From Bordetella sp. (lineage in GTDB: Bacteria; Pseudomonadota; Alphaproteobacteria; Caulobacterales; Caulobacteraceae): 63,299 nucleotides of DNA. The stretch lies in contig JAFKFS010000017.1 of the NCBI GenBank assembly GCA_017308115.1, forward strand, positions 1 to 63,299, in the 5' to 3' direction. Shown here in pieces: positions 42,240 to 52,062 of this stretch; the stretch's first letter is position 1, and each line of letters opens with the position of its first letter. Position numbers and translations under genes: made by a program. Below the pieces are notes generated by a model. That model did not search any database. It was not told where the DNA came from and saw only the letters and a program-made list of their open reading frames with translations.

Positions 42240-43382
42240 ATGGACTTCCGTCAAACCCCCCGGCAGGAAGCCTTCCGCGCCGAAGCCTCGAAATGGCTGG
42301 ATTCCGAACTGAGCGGCTTCAGGCACGCCGACACCGGCAAGGGCCGCGAGGAGCAGTCCGTGTGGTGGCAGGAGCGCCTCTACAAGGGGGGCTGGGCCGG
42401 CGTGGCCTGGCCTTCGACCCACGGCGGCCGCGGCCTGGACGCCGTCTATGACGCCATCTTCAGCGAAGAGGCGACCCGCCGTGATGCGCCCATGCCGATC
42501 AACATCATCGGCATCAGCCTTGCCGGGCCGACCATCATGGCGCACGGCGCGGAGGCGCAGAAGCAACGCTATCTGCCCCATATCCTTTCGGGGGCGGAGG
42601 TCTGGTGCCAGGGCTTCTCCGAGCCCTCGTCGGGTTCCGATCTGGCCAGCCTGCGCACCGCGGCGGTCAAGGAAGGCGACGGCTGGCGCGTCAACGGCCA
42701 GAAAATCTGGACCTCATGGGCGCACCACGCCCAGAAGTGCCTGCTGCTGACCCGCACCGATCCGGAGGCCGCCAAGCACAAGGGCATCACCTGCCTGCTG
42801 GCCGACACCAAGGACTTCGACATTCGCCAGATCACCATGATCAACGGCGATTCCGAGTTCAACGAGATGTTCCTCAACGACGTCTATGTCTCGGATGAGG
42901 ACCGTCTCGGCGCCGTGGGCGGCGGCTGGGCCGCGGCCACCACCACCCTGGCCCATGAGAGGAGCGGCGCGGCCCTGATGCTTCAGGTCATGGCGCGCCA
43001 GGTGCTGGACGCCTTCATCGACGCCGTTCACGCCAAGGGGCTGCAGAACGACAGCCTGGTGCTGGACTATCTGGGCCGTTTCGACGCCGAGGTGCGTTCG
43101 CTGCAGGTCTCGGCCGTGCGTATGGTCTCGGCCTTGGCCGCAGGGTTGGAGCCGGGGCCCGAAAGCTCGTCCGTGAAGTTGATCTGGGCGCGCACCATCC
43201 AGGACACCACGCGTTTCGCCCTTCGCCACGGTCTGACGGACCTGCTGACGGGCGAGGGGGCCCTGGCCTTCTGGACGTCGCGTTACCTGCGCGCCCGCGC
43301 CCATTCGATCGAGGGCGGCACGGACGAGGTCCAGAAATCCATCATCGCCGAGCGTGTTCTCGGCCTTCCGCGCTCGCGCTAG
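42240..43382 (+). CDS. Acyl-CoA dehydrogenase, large-subunit type (pair 1)
   Basis: A 380-residue acyl-CoA dehydrogenase-fold flavoprotein. Markers are QGFSEPSSGSDLASLRTAA near residue 122, NGQKIWTSWAHHAQKCLLL, and the C-terminal RAHSIEGGTDEVQKSIIAERVLGL. It has a full FAD-binding signature, whereas the next gene is shorter and diverged. In actinobacterial steroid catabolism such adjacent unequal dehydrogenase genes encode alpha2beta2 enzymes acting on bulky CoA thioesters; the same is inferred here. Confidence 0.9.
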   Translation: MDFRQTPRQEAFRAEASKWLDSELSGFRHADTGKGREEQSVWWQERLYKGGWAGVAWPSTHGGRGLDAVYDAIFSEEATRRDAPMPINIIGISLAGPTIMAHGAEAQKQRYLPHILSGAEVWCQGFSEPSSGSDLASLRTAAVKEGDGWRVNGQKIWTSWAHHAQKCLLLTRTDPEAAKHKGITCLLADTKDFDIRQITMINGDSEFNEMFLNDVYVSDEDRLGAVGGGWAAATTTLAHERSGAALMLQVMARQVLDAFIDAVHAKGLQNDSLVLDYLGRFDAEVRSLQVSAVRMVSALAAGLEPGPESSSVKLIWARTIQDTTRFALRHGLTDLLTGEGALAFWTSRYLRARAHSIEGGTDEVQKSIIAERVLGLPRSR

Positions 43383-43398
43383 TTAGGAAAGGAAGGCG

Positions 43399-44358
43399 AT
43401 GCACGCGCTTTTTACGGCTGATCAGACGCTCATCCGGGAAACCGCCGACAAGATCGCGGCCGGCGGATTGCATCGCGCCCGCCTGGCCGCCAGAGGCCAG
43501 GCCGTGACGGATGATCCCTTTGACGAACTGGTCGAGGGCTGGAGCGGGCTGGGCGTCTCCGAAGGCGCCGGCGGCCATGGCGGCTCCCTGGTGGATGTCG
43601 CCTTGCTGATCTACGCCCTGGCCCGTCAGTGCGATCCTAGCGGCTATGTGGCCCATGCCGCCGCCGTCCAGGCCTGTATCGGCGCCGGCGTCGACTTGCC
43701 GACCGCGGCGGGCGAGGGCGAGCGTCTGGCCCTGCTCTCGGCCGACCCCAAGGAGGCCGCGCCCGGAGTGCGGCGGGCTACGCGCGCCGCCGTCCTTACG
43801 GCCGAGGGCGTCTCCCTGCACGCCCTGGCTTCGGTCGATCCTTACGACGGCATGGACACGGCCCGCGCGTGGGGCGTGGCCCGACTCGGCGATTTTCTGG
43901 CCGGCGGAGGCTCGGCCGATCTCGCCGAGGCCCGCGCGCTGTCAGTCGCCGCCGCTGATCTGTGCGGCACGGCTCAGGGCACCATCGAGGTGGCCGTGGA
44001 CTACGCCTCGCAGCGTCATCAGTTCGGCAAGCCGATCGGCTCCTATCAGGCCATCGGCCATCGCCTGGCCCAGGCCAAGGGCGATCTGGAGGCCGCATGG
44101 TCTTTGACCCTCTATGCGTGCTGGGCCGCCGGCAGCGCCCCGGCGGAGGCGCTGGGCGCGGCCCTGGCCGCCAAGGCGATGGCAGGCGATGTCGCTGTTT
44201 TCGCGTCTGAATCCTGCATCCAAACCCATGGCGGCATGGGCATCACCATCGAGGCGGACCCGCATCTCTATCTGAAGCGCGCCCTGACGACCGATGCCTG
44301 GATCGCCAATGGATCCGTCTGTCGCCGTCGGCTGGCGGCCCTGGCCCTGGAGGGCTGA
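43399..44358 (+). CDS. Acyl-CoA dehydrogenase, small-subunit type (pair 1)
   Basis: A 319-residue diverged acyl-CoA dehydrogenase-like protein. The N-terminal and middle domains are reduced, while the C-terminal helical part is recognisable: AVDYASQRHQFGKPIGSYQAIGHRLAQ near residue 200 and ESCIQTHGGMGITIEADPHLYLKRAL near the end (shown in part). It starts 16 bases after the large-subunit gene and is last in the operon before a terminator-like hairpin. Most likely the partner subunit of a heteromeric dehydrogenase. Confidence 0.86.
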   Translation: MHALFTADQTLIRETADKIAAGGLHRARLAARGQAVTDDPFDELVEGWSGLGVSEGAGGHGGSLVDVALLIYALARQCDPSGYVAHAAAVQACIGAGVDLPTAAGEGERLALLSADPKEAAPGVRRATRAAVLTAEGVSLHALASVDPYDGMDTARAWGVARLGDFLAGGGSADLAEARALSVAAADLCGTAQGTIEVAVDYASQRHQFGKPIGSYQAIGHRLAQAKGDLEAAWSLTLYACWAAGSAPAEALGAALAAKAMAGDVAVFASESCIQTHGGMGITIEADPHLYLKRALTTDAWIANGSVCRRRLAALALEG

Positions 44359-44372
44359 GTCCTTGCGTGAAT

Positions 44373-44399
44373 GAGAGAGCTTGCTTCTCTCGAGTTTTT
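44373..44399 (+). terminator. Candidate terminator after acyl-CoA dehydrogenase pair 1
   Basis: GAGAGA at 44373-44378 pairs with TCTCTC at 44386-44391, followed by GAGTTTTT ending at 44399. The stem is short, so it is a weak intrinsic terminator candidate between two regulon operons. Confidence 0.4.
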
Positions 44400-44410
44400 G
44401 ACAAAAAATG

Positions 44411-44426
44411 CCGACCAGTTGGTTTT
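44411..44426. promoter_or_regulatory. TetR-type operator, site F
   Basis: CCGACC-AGTT-GGTTTT, 53 bases upstream of the TonB receptor start. The right half is the most degenerate of the set; the ACC-AGTT-GGT core is shared with site H. Confidence 0.5.
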
Positions 44427-44478
44427 AAATCGCATCATTGAAAGCTCTCCGTCAGAGGGAGCCCTTGGGAGAGAAATA

Positions 44479-46704
44479 ATGAGAACACGTTCTGTCTTGC
44501 TGGCCGGCTGTTGTCTGGCCGCCGTCGGTCTGTCCGTCCCCGCTCACGCTCAGCAAGCGGTTCAGCAGGATGCCGAGGCCCATGCGGTCCAGGATGTCAT
44601 CGTCACGGCGCAGCGCCGCGCGCAGCGTCTGGAGGAGGTGCCGATCGCCATCACCGCCGTCTCCAAGCAGACCCTGGAGAGCGCGGCCATCCGCGGCCTG
44701 GATGAGATCGCCGCCCGGGCGCCGTCATTCACCATGACCGCGATGAACGTGGCCCAGCCGCGTCTCTATATCCGCGGCGCGGGGTCCAACGAGGACGGCG
44801 CGGCCCAGGACGGCTCGGTCGCGGTCTTCGTCGACGACGTCTATGTCGCGCGCGGCGCGGGCCAGGCCTTCGAGTTCCTGGACATCGAGCGCATCGAGGT
44901 CCTGCGCGGCCCCCAGGGGACCCTCTACGGCAAGAACGTGGTCGGAGGCTTGATCAACGTCATCAGTTCGCGGCCGGGCTACCAGCTGGACGCCGCCGCC
45001 GACCTGACGGTCGGCAACTATGGCGCTCTGGAGGGGCGTGGCTATGTCACCGGCGGGCTCAGCGACAAGCTCGCGGCTTCGGTGGCCGTGGTCTCGCGCC
45101 AGCGCGACGGCTACGCCCGCAACATCCGCCTGAATCGCGATCTGGAAGACCTGGACCTGTTCGCCATCCGCGGTCAGCTGCGCTACCAGCCGAATGAAGA
45201 TCTGGACCTGCTGCTGTCGGCGGACTACAGCACCCACTCCGATAACGGCACCTCGCGCCGTGGCGAAGGTCCTTTCGGCGCCACGCCGTTCGGCTCGGTG
45301 ACCCTGGTCCAGACCTCGGATAACCCCCGTGAAAGCGAGTCGCCTCGCGTGACCTACCAGGACCGCGACATCTTCGGTCTGACCGGTCGCGCCGAGTGGA
45401 ACGTCGGGCCGGGGCAACTGACCTCGATCACCGCCTGGCGCACCAGCGACGTCAGTCTCGGAGACGCCTTCACCGGCATGGCCTCGCCGCCCTACGCCCC
45501 GCTCGACACCCTGAACATGGAAGACGAAACGGCCGAGCAGTTCAGTCAGGAGGTCCGATACGCCTTCAGCGGCCTGTTCGACGACCGCCTGACCGGCGTC
45601 GTCGGCGCCTACTTCCTGCATGAGAACGTCGATCGCACCGAGACGGCGGACCTCATCTCCTACATAGGTTCGAGGGTTCCTGCTCTGGGCGGTCTGACCG
45701 GGGTCAGCGCCTCCTATCAGGAAGCCACGACCCAGAGCCTCGGCGTGTTCGCTTCGGGCACCTGGAAGTTCACCGACAAGCTCTCGACCACGGTGGGCGT
45801 CCGCTACACGTCCGAGACCAAGGACGTCCATACGGCGGTGGTCTCTCTCGAAGACACCGACGCCATCATCGCCGCCCCGCCGACCGAGGAATATGACATC
45901 AGGGCGGACGGCAAGTGGGACGGCGTGACGCCGCGCATCTCGGTCGAGTACCAGCCGCTTGAACACCTGAACCTCTACGCCAGCTATTCGCAGGGTTTCA
46001 AATCGGGCGGCTTCCAAGGGCAGGCTCCGACGGGCGCCGCAGCCTCCTCTCCGTTCGACCCGGAAAACGCCGAAAGCTTTGAAATCGGCGCCAAGGGCCG
46101 TCTGTTCGGCAATAGGCTGAGCTATGCGATCTCGGCTTTCAGCACCGAATACACAGATCTTCAGGTGCGCCAGAACAGCCAGCGCCCGACCGATCCCCTG
46201 CCGGTCCTTCGCATCACCAATGCGGGTTCCGCCGAGGCCAAGGGCTTTGAGGTCGAGTTCAACGCCCGCCCCGCCAACTGGCTCGACGTCTGGGGCAGCT
46301 ACAGCAACCTGAGCGCCAAATACACCGATCTGGTCGACAACAACGGGGTCGACCGCGCCGGCTACCGGATGTCGTACGCCCCGGCCTCCAGCTACAACGT
46401 CGGGGCTGAAGGGCGCTGGGACGTCACAGGGGGATTTGAAGCCTATGCTCGCGCGGAATACCGCTGGCAGGACACCTTCTACTACGACGTCGACAACAGC
46501 CGCGCGAATACGCAGGAGGCCTATGGCCTGCTGAGCGCCAGCATCGGCGTGCGAACCGGCGACAATCGCTGGGGCGTCGAGCTGTGGGGCAAGAACCTGA
46601 CGGACGAGTTGTATACCATCAACTCCATTCCGTTCCTGGGGGATCGCTTCGTGCTCTACGGCGCGCCCAAGACCTACGGCCTGCGCCTGCGCTGGAACTA
46701 CTGA
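44479..46704 (+). CDS. TonB-dependent outer-membrane receptor of the F420 regulon
   Basis: A 741-residue TonB-dependent transporter. The signal peptide ([19 protein letters not shown]...AHAQ) is cleaved near residue 26. The plug starts [32 protein letters not shown] lies near residue 150, and the barrel ends in LRLRWNY with the terminal aromatic. ATG 44479 is preceded by GGGAGAG. It probably imports the hydrophobic substrate of the pathway; it shares the architecture of the receptor at 3747-5948. Followed by thiolase and MaoC genes in one operon behind site F. Confidence 0.93.
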   Translation: MRTRSVLLAGCCLAAVGLSVPAHAQQAVQQDAEAHAVQDVIVTAQRRAQRLEEVPIAITAVSKQTLESAAIRGLDEIAARAPSFTMTAMNVAQPRLYIRGAGSNEDGAAQDGSVAVFVDDVYVARGAGQAFEFLDIERIEVLRGPQGTLYGKNVVGGLINVISSRPGYQLDAAADLTVGNYGALEGRGYVTGGLSDKLAASVAVVSRQRDGYARNIRLNRDLEDLDLFAIRGQLRYQPNEDLDLLLSADYSTHSDNGTSRRGEGPFGATPFGSVTLVQTSDNPRESESPRVTYQDRDIFGLTGRAEWNVGPGQLTSITAWRTSDVSLGDAFTGMASPPYAPLDTLNMEDETAEQFSQEVRYAFSGLFDDRLTGVVGAYFLHENVDRTETADLISYIGSRVPALGGLTGVSASYQEATTQSLGVFASGTWKFTDKLSTTVGVRYTSETKDVHTAVVSLEDTDAIIAAPPTEEYDIRADGKWDGVTPRISVEYQPLEHLNLYASYSQGFKSGGFQGQAPTGAAASSPFDPENAESFEIGAKGRLFGNRLSYAISAFSTEYTDLQVRQNSQRPTDPLPVLRITNAGSAEAKGFEVEFNARPANWLDVWGSYSNLSAKYTDLVDNNGVDRAGYRMSYAPASSYNVGAEGRWDVTGGFEAYARAEYRWQDTFYYDVDNSRANTQEAYGLLSASIGVRTGDNRWGVELWGKNLTDELYTINSIPFLGDRFVLYGAPKTYGLRLRWNY

Positions 46705-46733
46705 CAAGCAAGAAACAGGGGGATCTGTCGGGT

Positions 46734-47915
46734 ATGGCAGAGGTTGTTATCGTGTCGACGGCGAGAACGCCGATCGGGCGGGCCTACAAGGGCGCGTTCA
46801 ATGACACCCACGGGGCCGTCTTGGGGGCGCACGCCATTTCCCATGCGCTAGAGCGGTCCGGCGTCGAGGGGGACGAGATCGACGACGTCATCATCGGCGT
46901 CGGCAGCCCCGAAGGCGCTCAGGGCGTCAATATCGCCCGACAGTCCCTTCTGCTCGCGGGTCTTCCTGTTTCGGTTCCCGGCCAGTCGCTGACGCGCTTC
47001 TGCTCGTCGGGCCTGCAGGCGATCGCCACGGCGGCCAACGCCATCGGTCAGGGCGACTGCCGCATCGCCGTGGCCGGCGGGCTGGAGACGGTCAGCCTGG
47101 TGATGAACGAGCACCTCAACATGCACCGGGCTCACGAGCCGGCGGTCATCGCGGCCTCGCCCCACATTCATATGGCCATGATCGACACGGCCGAGATCGT
47201 GGCGAAGCGCTACGGCGTCTCGCGCGAGGCGCAGGACGAACTGGGCTTCAACAGTCAGCAGCGCGCCGGCCGGGCCCAGGCGAACGGCCTGTTCAATGAC
47301 GAGATCGCGCCGATCACTGTCAGAAAGGTCGTCGCAGACCCCCAGGGCGATCTCGCCCATGCCGAGGTGACTCTCGAGCGTGACGAGGGCGTTCGCGCCG
47401 GCACCACGCGCGAGGGTCTGTCGCAGCTGCGCCCGGTGCGTCCGGACGGGGTCATCACCGCCGGGAACGCCAGCCAACTGTCGGACGGCGCATCGGCCAT
47501 GGTGTTGATGAGGGACGACGAGGCGGCCCGCCGCAACCTCAGGCCGCTGGGCGTCTTCCGCGGCTTTTCGGTCGCCGGTTGCGAGCCGGACGAGATGGGC
47601 GTCGGTCCCGTCTTCGCCGTGCCGAAGCTTCTGGAACGTCACGGCCTGAACATCGACGATATCGGCATCTGGGAATTGAACGAGGCCTTCGCCAGCCAGG
47701 TCATCTACTGCCGCGACCGCCTCGGCATCCCGGACGAGCGTCTGAACGTTAACGGCGGCGCCATCGCCATGGGGCATCCCTTCGGCATGTCGGGCGCGCG
47801 CATGGCGGGCCACATCCTCATCGAGGGGCGTCGGCGCGGCGCGAAGTATGGCGTCGTGACCATGTGCGTCGGCGGCGGCATGGGCGCGGCGGGCCTGTTC
47901 GAGATTCTGCCATGA
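46734..47915 (+). CDS. Acetyl-CoA acyltransferase (thiolase)
   Basis: A 393-residue thiolase. The nucleophilic Cys90 is in [14 protein letters not shown], the His of [15 protein letters not shown] is near residue 350, and the C-terminal Cys is in [14 protein letters not shown]. It cleaves 3-ketoacyl-CoA with CoA at the end of a beta-oxidation round, here presumably of the product from ligase, dehydrogenase and hydratase steps. Start 46734, 29 bases after the receptor stop. Its stop overlaps the MaoC gene by four bases (ATGA). Confidence 0.93.
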   Translation: MAEVVIVSTARTPIGRAYKGAFNDTHGAVLGAHAISHALERSGVEGDEIDDVIIGVGSPEGAQGVNIARQSLLLAGLPVSVPGQSLTRFCSSGLQAIATAANAIGQGDCRIAVAGGLETVSLVMNEHLNMHRAHEPAVIAASPHIHMAMIDTAEIVAKRYGVSREAQDELGFNSQQRAGRAQANGLFNDEIAPITVRKVVADPQGDLAHAEVTLERDEGVRAGTTREGLSQLRPVRPDGVITAGNASQLSDGASAMVLMRDDEAARRNLRPLGVFRGFSVAGCEPDEMGVGPVFAVPKLLERHGLNIDDIGIWELNEAFASQVIYCRDRLGIPDERLNVNGGAIAMGHPFGMSGARMAGHILIEGRRRGAKYGVVTMCVGGGMGAAGLFEILP

Positions 47916-48364
47916 GCATGGATATCGAAGGCCTCAAGCGCTTCATCGGCAGCTCGCTGACCGGTTCGGAATGGTTCGATGTCACCCAGGAGATGATCGA
48001 CGCCTTCGCCAAGGTCACTGGCGACGAGCAGTGGATCCATGTCGATGTGGAGCGCTCCCATCGCGAGTCTCCCTTCGGGGCGCCGGTGGCGCACGGCCTG
48101 CTCATTCTCTCCCTGATCCCCAAATTGACCTCGGAAGAGGCTCCGCCGTGGTTCCAGGGCAGCGTCGGCATCAACTACGGCGCCGACCGCGTGCGCTTCA
48201 TCTCCCCGGTCAAGGCCGGTTCGCGCATCAGGGCCGTTCAGACCCTGAAGTCGGTCGAACCCTATGGCCCCGGCGCACGCATGACGTCTCTGGTGGTGGT
48301 CGAGGTCGAGGGCGGCGAGAAGCCGGCCTGTTCGGCTGAGATGATCGGCCTGATCTATCCCTGA
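47912..48364 (+). CDS. MaoC-type (R)-enoyl-CoA hydratase
   Basis: A 150-residue single hot-dog MaoC dehydratase. The hydratase-2 motif is visible (Asp/His in [16 protein letters not shown] near residue 30, then [16 protein letters not shown]). It would hydrate an enoyl-CoA formed by one of the acyl-CoA dehydrogenase pairs. It is the last gene of the receptor - thiolase - MaoC operon and is followed by a strong terminator. Confidence 0.9.
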   Translation: MSMDIEGLKRFIGSSLTGSEWFDVTQEMIDAFAKVTGDEQWIHVDVERSHRESPFGAPVAHGLLILSLIPKLTSEEAPPWFQGSVGINYGADRVRFISPVKAGSRIRAVQTLKSVEPYGPGARMTSLVVVEVEGGEKPACSAEMIGLIYP

Positions 48365-48409
48365 GAGTCGGCTTCCTGACCGTGCGGCGTCCCTGTCCGC
48401 ATATCCCTG

Positions 48410-48442
48410 CCCGGTCGCCGTTCTGGCGGCCGGGTTTTTTTT
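48410..48442 (+). terminator. Strong Rho-independent terminator
   Basis: A 10-base stem (CCCGGTCGCC with GGCGGCCGGG, one G-T pair) around a five-base loop is followed by eight T residues. It ends the receptor - thiolase - MaoC operon. Confidence 0.85.
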
Positions 48443-48604
48443 CGGTGCGGCGAGGCGAGGTGAGCGGCCGACGTCTGAAGGCGCCGGCCAGCCATGCGGC
48501 GGATCTCGGCGCGGGCGGCTGCGGGATCTGTTGCGGATACGGAGACGCCGGTCGCCTCGGGGACGACCGGCGTCGGCCGGATCGCAGAAGCCGACGGTCG
48601 GCGG

Positions 48605-49957
48605 CTATTTCGCCTCGGTCATGCGACGATAGCCCCTGTAGCCGGACAGCAGGATCAGGCCGCTGACCGGGCCGATGACGATCGCCAGGACGCCCAGCGA
48701 CTTGCCGATGGCCATGGGGTCGCTGAAGACCTGCTCCGTCAGCGTCGCCACGATCAAGGGGCCGAAGGTCATGCCGATCATGTTGGCGGCGAAGAAGTAG
48801 AGGGCGGCGGCCTGGCCGCGCAGGGCGTTGGGGCAGACTTCCTGAAGGGCCTGCACGGCCACGCCTCCGGGCGCGGCGAACAGGACCATGGCGAGGCTGA
48901 ACCAGGTCAGGGCCGTCCACCCATCCACGGCGAAGCCGGCGAGGGCCAGGGGCAGGGTGGCCAGGAGCACGCCGCCGCCCGTGATCATCAGGGCCGCGCC
49001 GCGGACGCCGCGTCGGGCCAGGACGCCCGACAGATAGCCCGCGCCGACCGTGCCCAGCGGGCCGCAGATCATGAACATCAGGCCGTAGCGTAGCCCCGTC
49101 TCGCCCGCCGACCAGCCGTGGACGCGGATGAAGTAGGCCGGGGCCCAGGAAAGAACGCCCGCGATCAGCAAGGAGCAGACGGCCAGACCCCCGTAGTGGC
49201 GGCCGAAGAAGTCTCGGTTGGCCAGAAGGAAGGGCCACAGCCTGGGTTTCTCGATCTCGGCGGAGACGCCGGCGCCGGGCGCGATGTCCTCGTTGCGACG
49301 GGCGGGCTCGCGCACCGTGGCCAGAAGAGGAATGAGGGTCAGGCCGCCCAGGCCGATGACGATGAACACCGCCTGCCAGCCAGCGACCGCGCCGATGACC
49401 GGCAGTGAGATGGGCGGGGCCGCGTTGACCATCTGGATGACCCCGCCGCCGATCACCAGCGCCAGGCCGGTGCCCAGGGACACGGCCATGGAATAGACGG
49501 CGATAGGCAGGCCGCGACGCTCCTTGGGGAAGTTGTCGCTGATGATCGACAGGGCGGAAGGCGACAGGGCCGCCTCGCCGACCCCGACGCCGATCCGCGC
49601 CAGGAACATCTGCGCGAAATTCCTGGCCAGGCCGCACAGGGCCGTGGCCAGGCACCAGAGCGTCGCGCCGACCATGATCAGGCGTATGCGGTTCTTTCGG
49701 TCGGCCAGCCAGCCCAGCGGCAGGCCCATCACCGTGTAGAAGACGCCGAACGCGGCGCCTTGCAGCAGGGCGATCTGGACGTCGCTGAGGTTAAGGTCGG
49801 CCTTGATCGGTTCGATCAGCAAGCTCATCGCCGTGCGGTCGATGAAGGAGACGATGTAGGCGAAGGTCAGAACGGCTACGGCCCACCAGGCGCGAGCCGG
49901 ATGCGGCCAGCCTGCGGAATGCGGCGCGGGGGTGAAGGTCACGACGGATGCTCCCAT
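48605..49957 (-). CDS. MFS transporter
   Basis: A 450-residue major facilitator with about 12 membrane helices. It carries the first-half motif GLPLGWLADRKNRIRLI near residue 80 and the SFIDRTAMSLLIEPIKADLNLSD opening seen in the hexuronate/aromatic-acid and spinster-like subgroups. It may import a carboxylate substrate or export an intermediate. ATG 49957; operator G lies 68 bases upstream in the divergent region shared with ligase 3. The 240 bases downstream of it hold the convergent terminator and no other gene. Confidence 0.88.
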   Translation of the reverse strand: MGASVVTFTPAPHSAGWPHPARAWWAVAVLTFAYIVSFIDRTAMSLLIEPIKADLNLSDVQIALLQGAAFGVFYTVMGLPLGWLADRKNRIRLIMVGATLWCLATALCGLARNFAQMFLARIGVGVGEAALSPSALSIISDNFPKERRGLPIAVYSMAVSLGTGLALVIGGGVIQMVNAAPPISLPVIGAVAGWQAVFIVIGLGGLTLIPLLATVREPARRNEDIAPGAGVSAEIEKPRLWPFLLANRDFFGRHYGGLAVCSLLIAGVLSWAPAYFIRVHGWSAGETGLRYGLMFMICGPLGTVGAGYLSGVLARRGVRGAALMITGGGVLLATLPLALAGFAVDGWTALTWFSLAMVLFAAPGGVAVQALQEVCPNALRGQAAALYFFAANMIGMTFGPLIVATLTEQVFSDPMAIGKSLGVLAIVIGPVSGLILLSGYRGYRRMTEAK

Positions 49958-50025
49958 GAGGTCTTTTGCATGAATCCTGGCGGCGACCTCTGGGCCGGAT
50001 CCTGATGTCCGCCTGCAAAATTATG

Positions 50026-50041
50026 CCGACCGGATGGTATG
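50026..50041. promoter_or_regulatory. TetR-type operator, site G
   Basis: CCGACC-GGAT-GGTATG in the divergent promoter region of the MFS transporter and the feruloyl-CoA-synthetase-like gene; it can control both. Confidence 0.6.
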
Positions 50042-50122
50042 AACTTTCCGAGCGTCGCTCTTTGGTGTCAATATGAATCGACAGTATGCAGAGCGGCTTC
50101 CGACAGCCGCACAGGAGGAAGC

Positions 50123-51970
50123 ATGGGCGTGGCGACCGAGGCCGGAACAACCGGCGTTCCCTATCGTGATGCGGGTTTCATGCCCGTGGATCTGGAGGTC
50201 GAACGCCGCTCGGACGGATGCATCCTGATGCGCTCCAAGGTCCCTCTGCCCGAAGAGGACTGGAACTTCCCGCGTGTTTTCTCCGCGGTGGCGGCTCGGC
50301 AGGGCGACGCCACCGCCATCGCCCGGCGTGCGCCGGGGCAGGGCGACTGGGAACATTACAGCTACGCCCGGATGAAACGGGCCGGCGACGCCATCGCCCA
50401 ATGGCTGCTGGACCTGCCGCAGCAGGGCCCTGTCATGCTGATGGGCGCCAATACCTTCGCGATGGCGGCCTTCATGAACGGCGCCATGGCCGCCGGACGC
50501 CCTTATGCGCCGGTCAGCCTTCACTACGCCATGCTGGGCGGCGACCTGGGTCGTCTGCGTCACGTGATCGGCAAGGTGAAACCCGCGGTCGTCCTGCTTG
50601 AGGACGCCGGCCTGGTCGGAGCGGCCATGGCTTCGGTCGATCTGGGCGATGCGCTGGTCGTGACCGCCACGCCGGAGGCGCTTCCGCGAGCGTCGGTGAA
50701 GCTCTCCGACGTCCTGGCGACGGAGCCCATGGCGGTGGAGGCCGCCATCGAGGCCCTGCGTCCCGACAGCGTCGCCCAGTATATGATGACGTCCGGCTCG
50801 ACCGGGCTGTCAAAGCTCGTCGCCCTGACCTTTGAAAATCTGGCCGCCAGCAACGCCGCCGGCTCCATCGCCATCGGCGAGCATGGCGACATGGCGGATC
50901 GGGTGTTGAACTGGATGCCGTGGAACCACGTCGCCGGGGGCAGCGCGCTTCGCGCGGCCCTGGCCTCGGGGGCGGCCTTCTTCGTCGATGACGGCAAGCC
51001 CATGCCGGGTCTGTTCGAGCTGTCCCTGCGCAATCTCAAGGAGATTCCGGTCAGGCGATTCCTCAATGTGCCCGCCGGCTACGCCATGCTGGCCGATGCC
51101 CTTGAGGCGGACGAGGAGCTGCAGCGTGTCTTCTTCTCCGAGCTCAAGCTGATGCTCTATGGCGGCGCCGGCCTCTCGCAGGCCGTGCAGGATCGCATTC
51201 AGGCCCTGGCCGTCCGGCAGACCGGCCACAGGATCATGATCACCTCGGCCTATGGCGCGACCGAGACGACGGCGGGCGTCACCGCCGCCTATTTCTACAC
51301 CGAGCGGGTCGGTCTGGGCGTTCCGCTGGCGGGGACTGTTCTCAAGCTGGCGCCCTACGGCGACCGCTACGAGGTGCGCGTCAAGGGACCCAGCGTCATG
51401 GGCGGCTATCTGGACGACCCGGAAAAGACCCGCGCGGCTTTCGACGACGAGGGTTTCTATAGGATGGGGGATCTGGCCAGCCTGATCGATCCGATGAATC
51501 CCGCTGCGGGCCTGGCGTTCGAGGGGCGCATCGCCGAGGAGTTCAAGCTGGCGACGGGAGCCTGGGTCCAGGGCGGCGCCCTGCGCGAGACCCTTCTGGC
51601 GGCGCTTTCGCCCCTGGTCGCGGACCTGGTGCTTTGCGATGATGATCGGCCCTATGTGGCGGCCATGTTCTGGCCCTCGGCGGAAGGGGTGCAGTCGATC
51701 CTGGGCGCGCCGATCGCCGAAGCCCTGGCCACGGGCGCGCTGGGGGCCGAGATCGGTCGGCGGCTGGCGGATCATAACCGGAGCCACCACGGGGCCAGCA
51801 CCCGCATCGAGCGCGCCGTCGTGCTGACCTCGCCGCCCGATCCCAACGCCCATGAGATATCGGACAAGGCGAGCATCAATCGCCGCAGCGTCATGGACAA
51901 CCGCGCGGAGACGCTGGCGGGCCTCTATGCGGATCCGCCGGCCGCAGGGGTCATCCTGCCGTCGGCCTGA
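50123..51970 (+). CDS. Feruloyl-CoA synthetase-like AMP-dependent ligase (ligase 3)
   Basis: A 615-residue adenylate-forming enzyme of the feruloyl-CoA synthetase-like branch. The markers are MMTSGSTGLSKLV near residue 222, NWMPWNHVAGG near 270, LNVPAGYAML near 312, YGATETTAG near 380, and the C-terminal EISDKASINRRSVM, in which Lys of SDKASIN replaces the usual PSGK. Members activate phenylpropenoids but also other carboxylic acids. No feruloyl-CoA hydratase-lyase pair is adjacent, so ferulate is not assumed. ATG 50123 has a perfect AGGAGG site. Monocistronic, ending at a 13-bp hairpin. Confidence 0.88.
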   Translation: MGVATEAGTTGVPYRDAGFMPVDLEVERRSDGCILMRSKVPLPEEDWNFPRVFSAVAARQGDATAIARRAPGQGDWEHYSYARMKRAGDAIAQWLLDLPQQGPVMLMGANTFAMAAFMNGAMAAGRPYAPVSLHYAMLGGDLGRLRHVIGKVKPAVVLLEDAGLVGAAMASVDLGDALVVTATPEALPRASVKLSDVLATEPMAVEAAIEALRPDSVAQYMMTSGSTGLSKLVALTFENLAASNAAGSIAIGEHGDMADRVLNWMPWNHVAGGSALRAALASGAAFFVDDGKPMPGLFELSLRNLKEIPVRRFLNVPAGYAMLADALEADEELQRVFFSELKLMLYGGAGLSQAVQDRIQALAVRQTGHRIMITSAYGATETTAGVTAAYFYTERVGLGVPLAGTVLKLAPYGDRYEVRVKGPSVMGGYLDDPEKTRAAFDDEGFYRMGDLASLIDPMNPAAGLAFEGRIAEEFKLATGAWVQGGALRETLLAALSPLVADLVLCDDDRPYVAAMFWPSAEGVQSILGAPIAEALATGALGAEIGRRLADHNRSHHGASTRIERAVVLTSPPDPNAHEISDKASINRRSVMDNRAETLAGLYADPPAAGVILPSA

Positions 51971-51990
51971 GGGCGCGCGGATGTATGAAG

Positions 51991-52023
51991 AAGGGCCGGA
52001 TCAACGGGATGATCCGGCCCTTT
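51991..52023. terminator. Bidirectional terminator with a perfect 13-base stem
   Basis: AAGGGCCGGATCA (51991-52003) and TGATCCGGCCCTT (52010-52022) around a six-base loop, with short T/A flanks. It lies between the convergent ligase 3 and acyl-CoA dehydrogenase genes and can act in both directions. Confidence 0.8.
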
Positions 52024-52062
52024 CGTCGTCGGTCCGGCGACTGTCCTCCCTTGCGCGAAGGT

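Noticed and set aside
44725-46707. 660-codon minus-strand frame across the second TonB receptor
   Set aside because: Shadow ORF; the plus strand has signal peptide, plug and barrel motifs.
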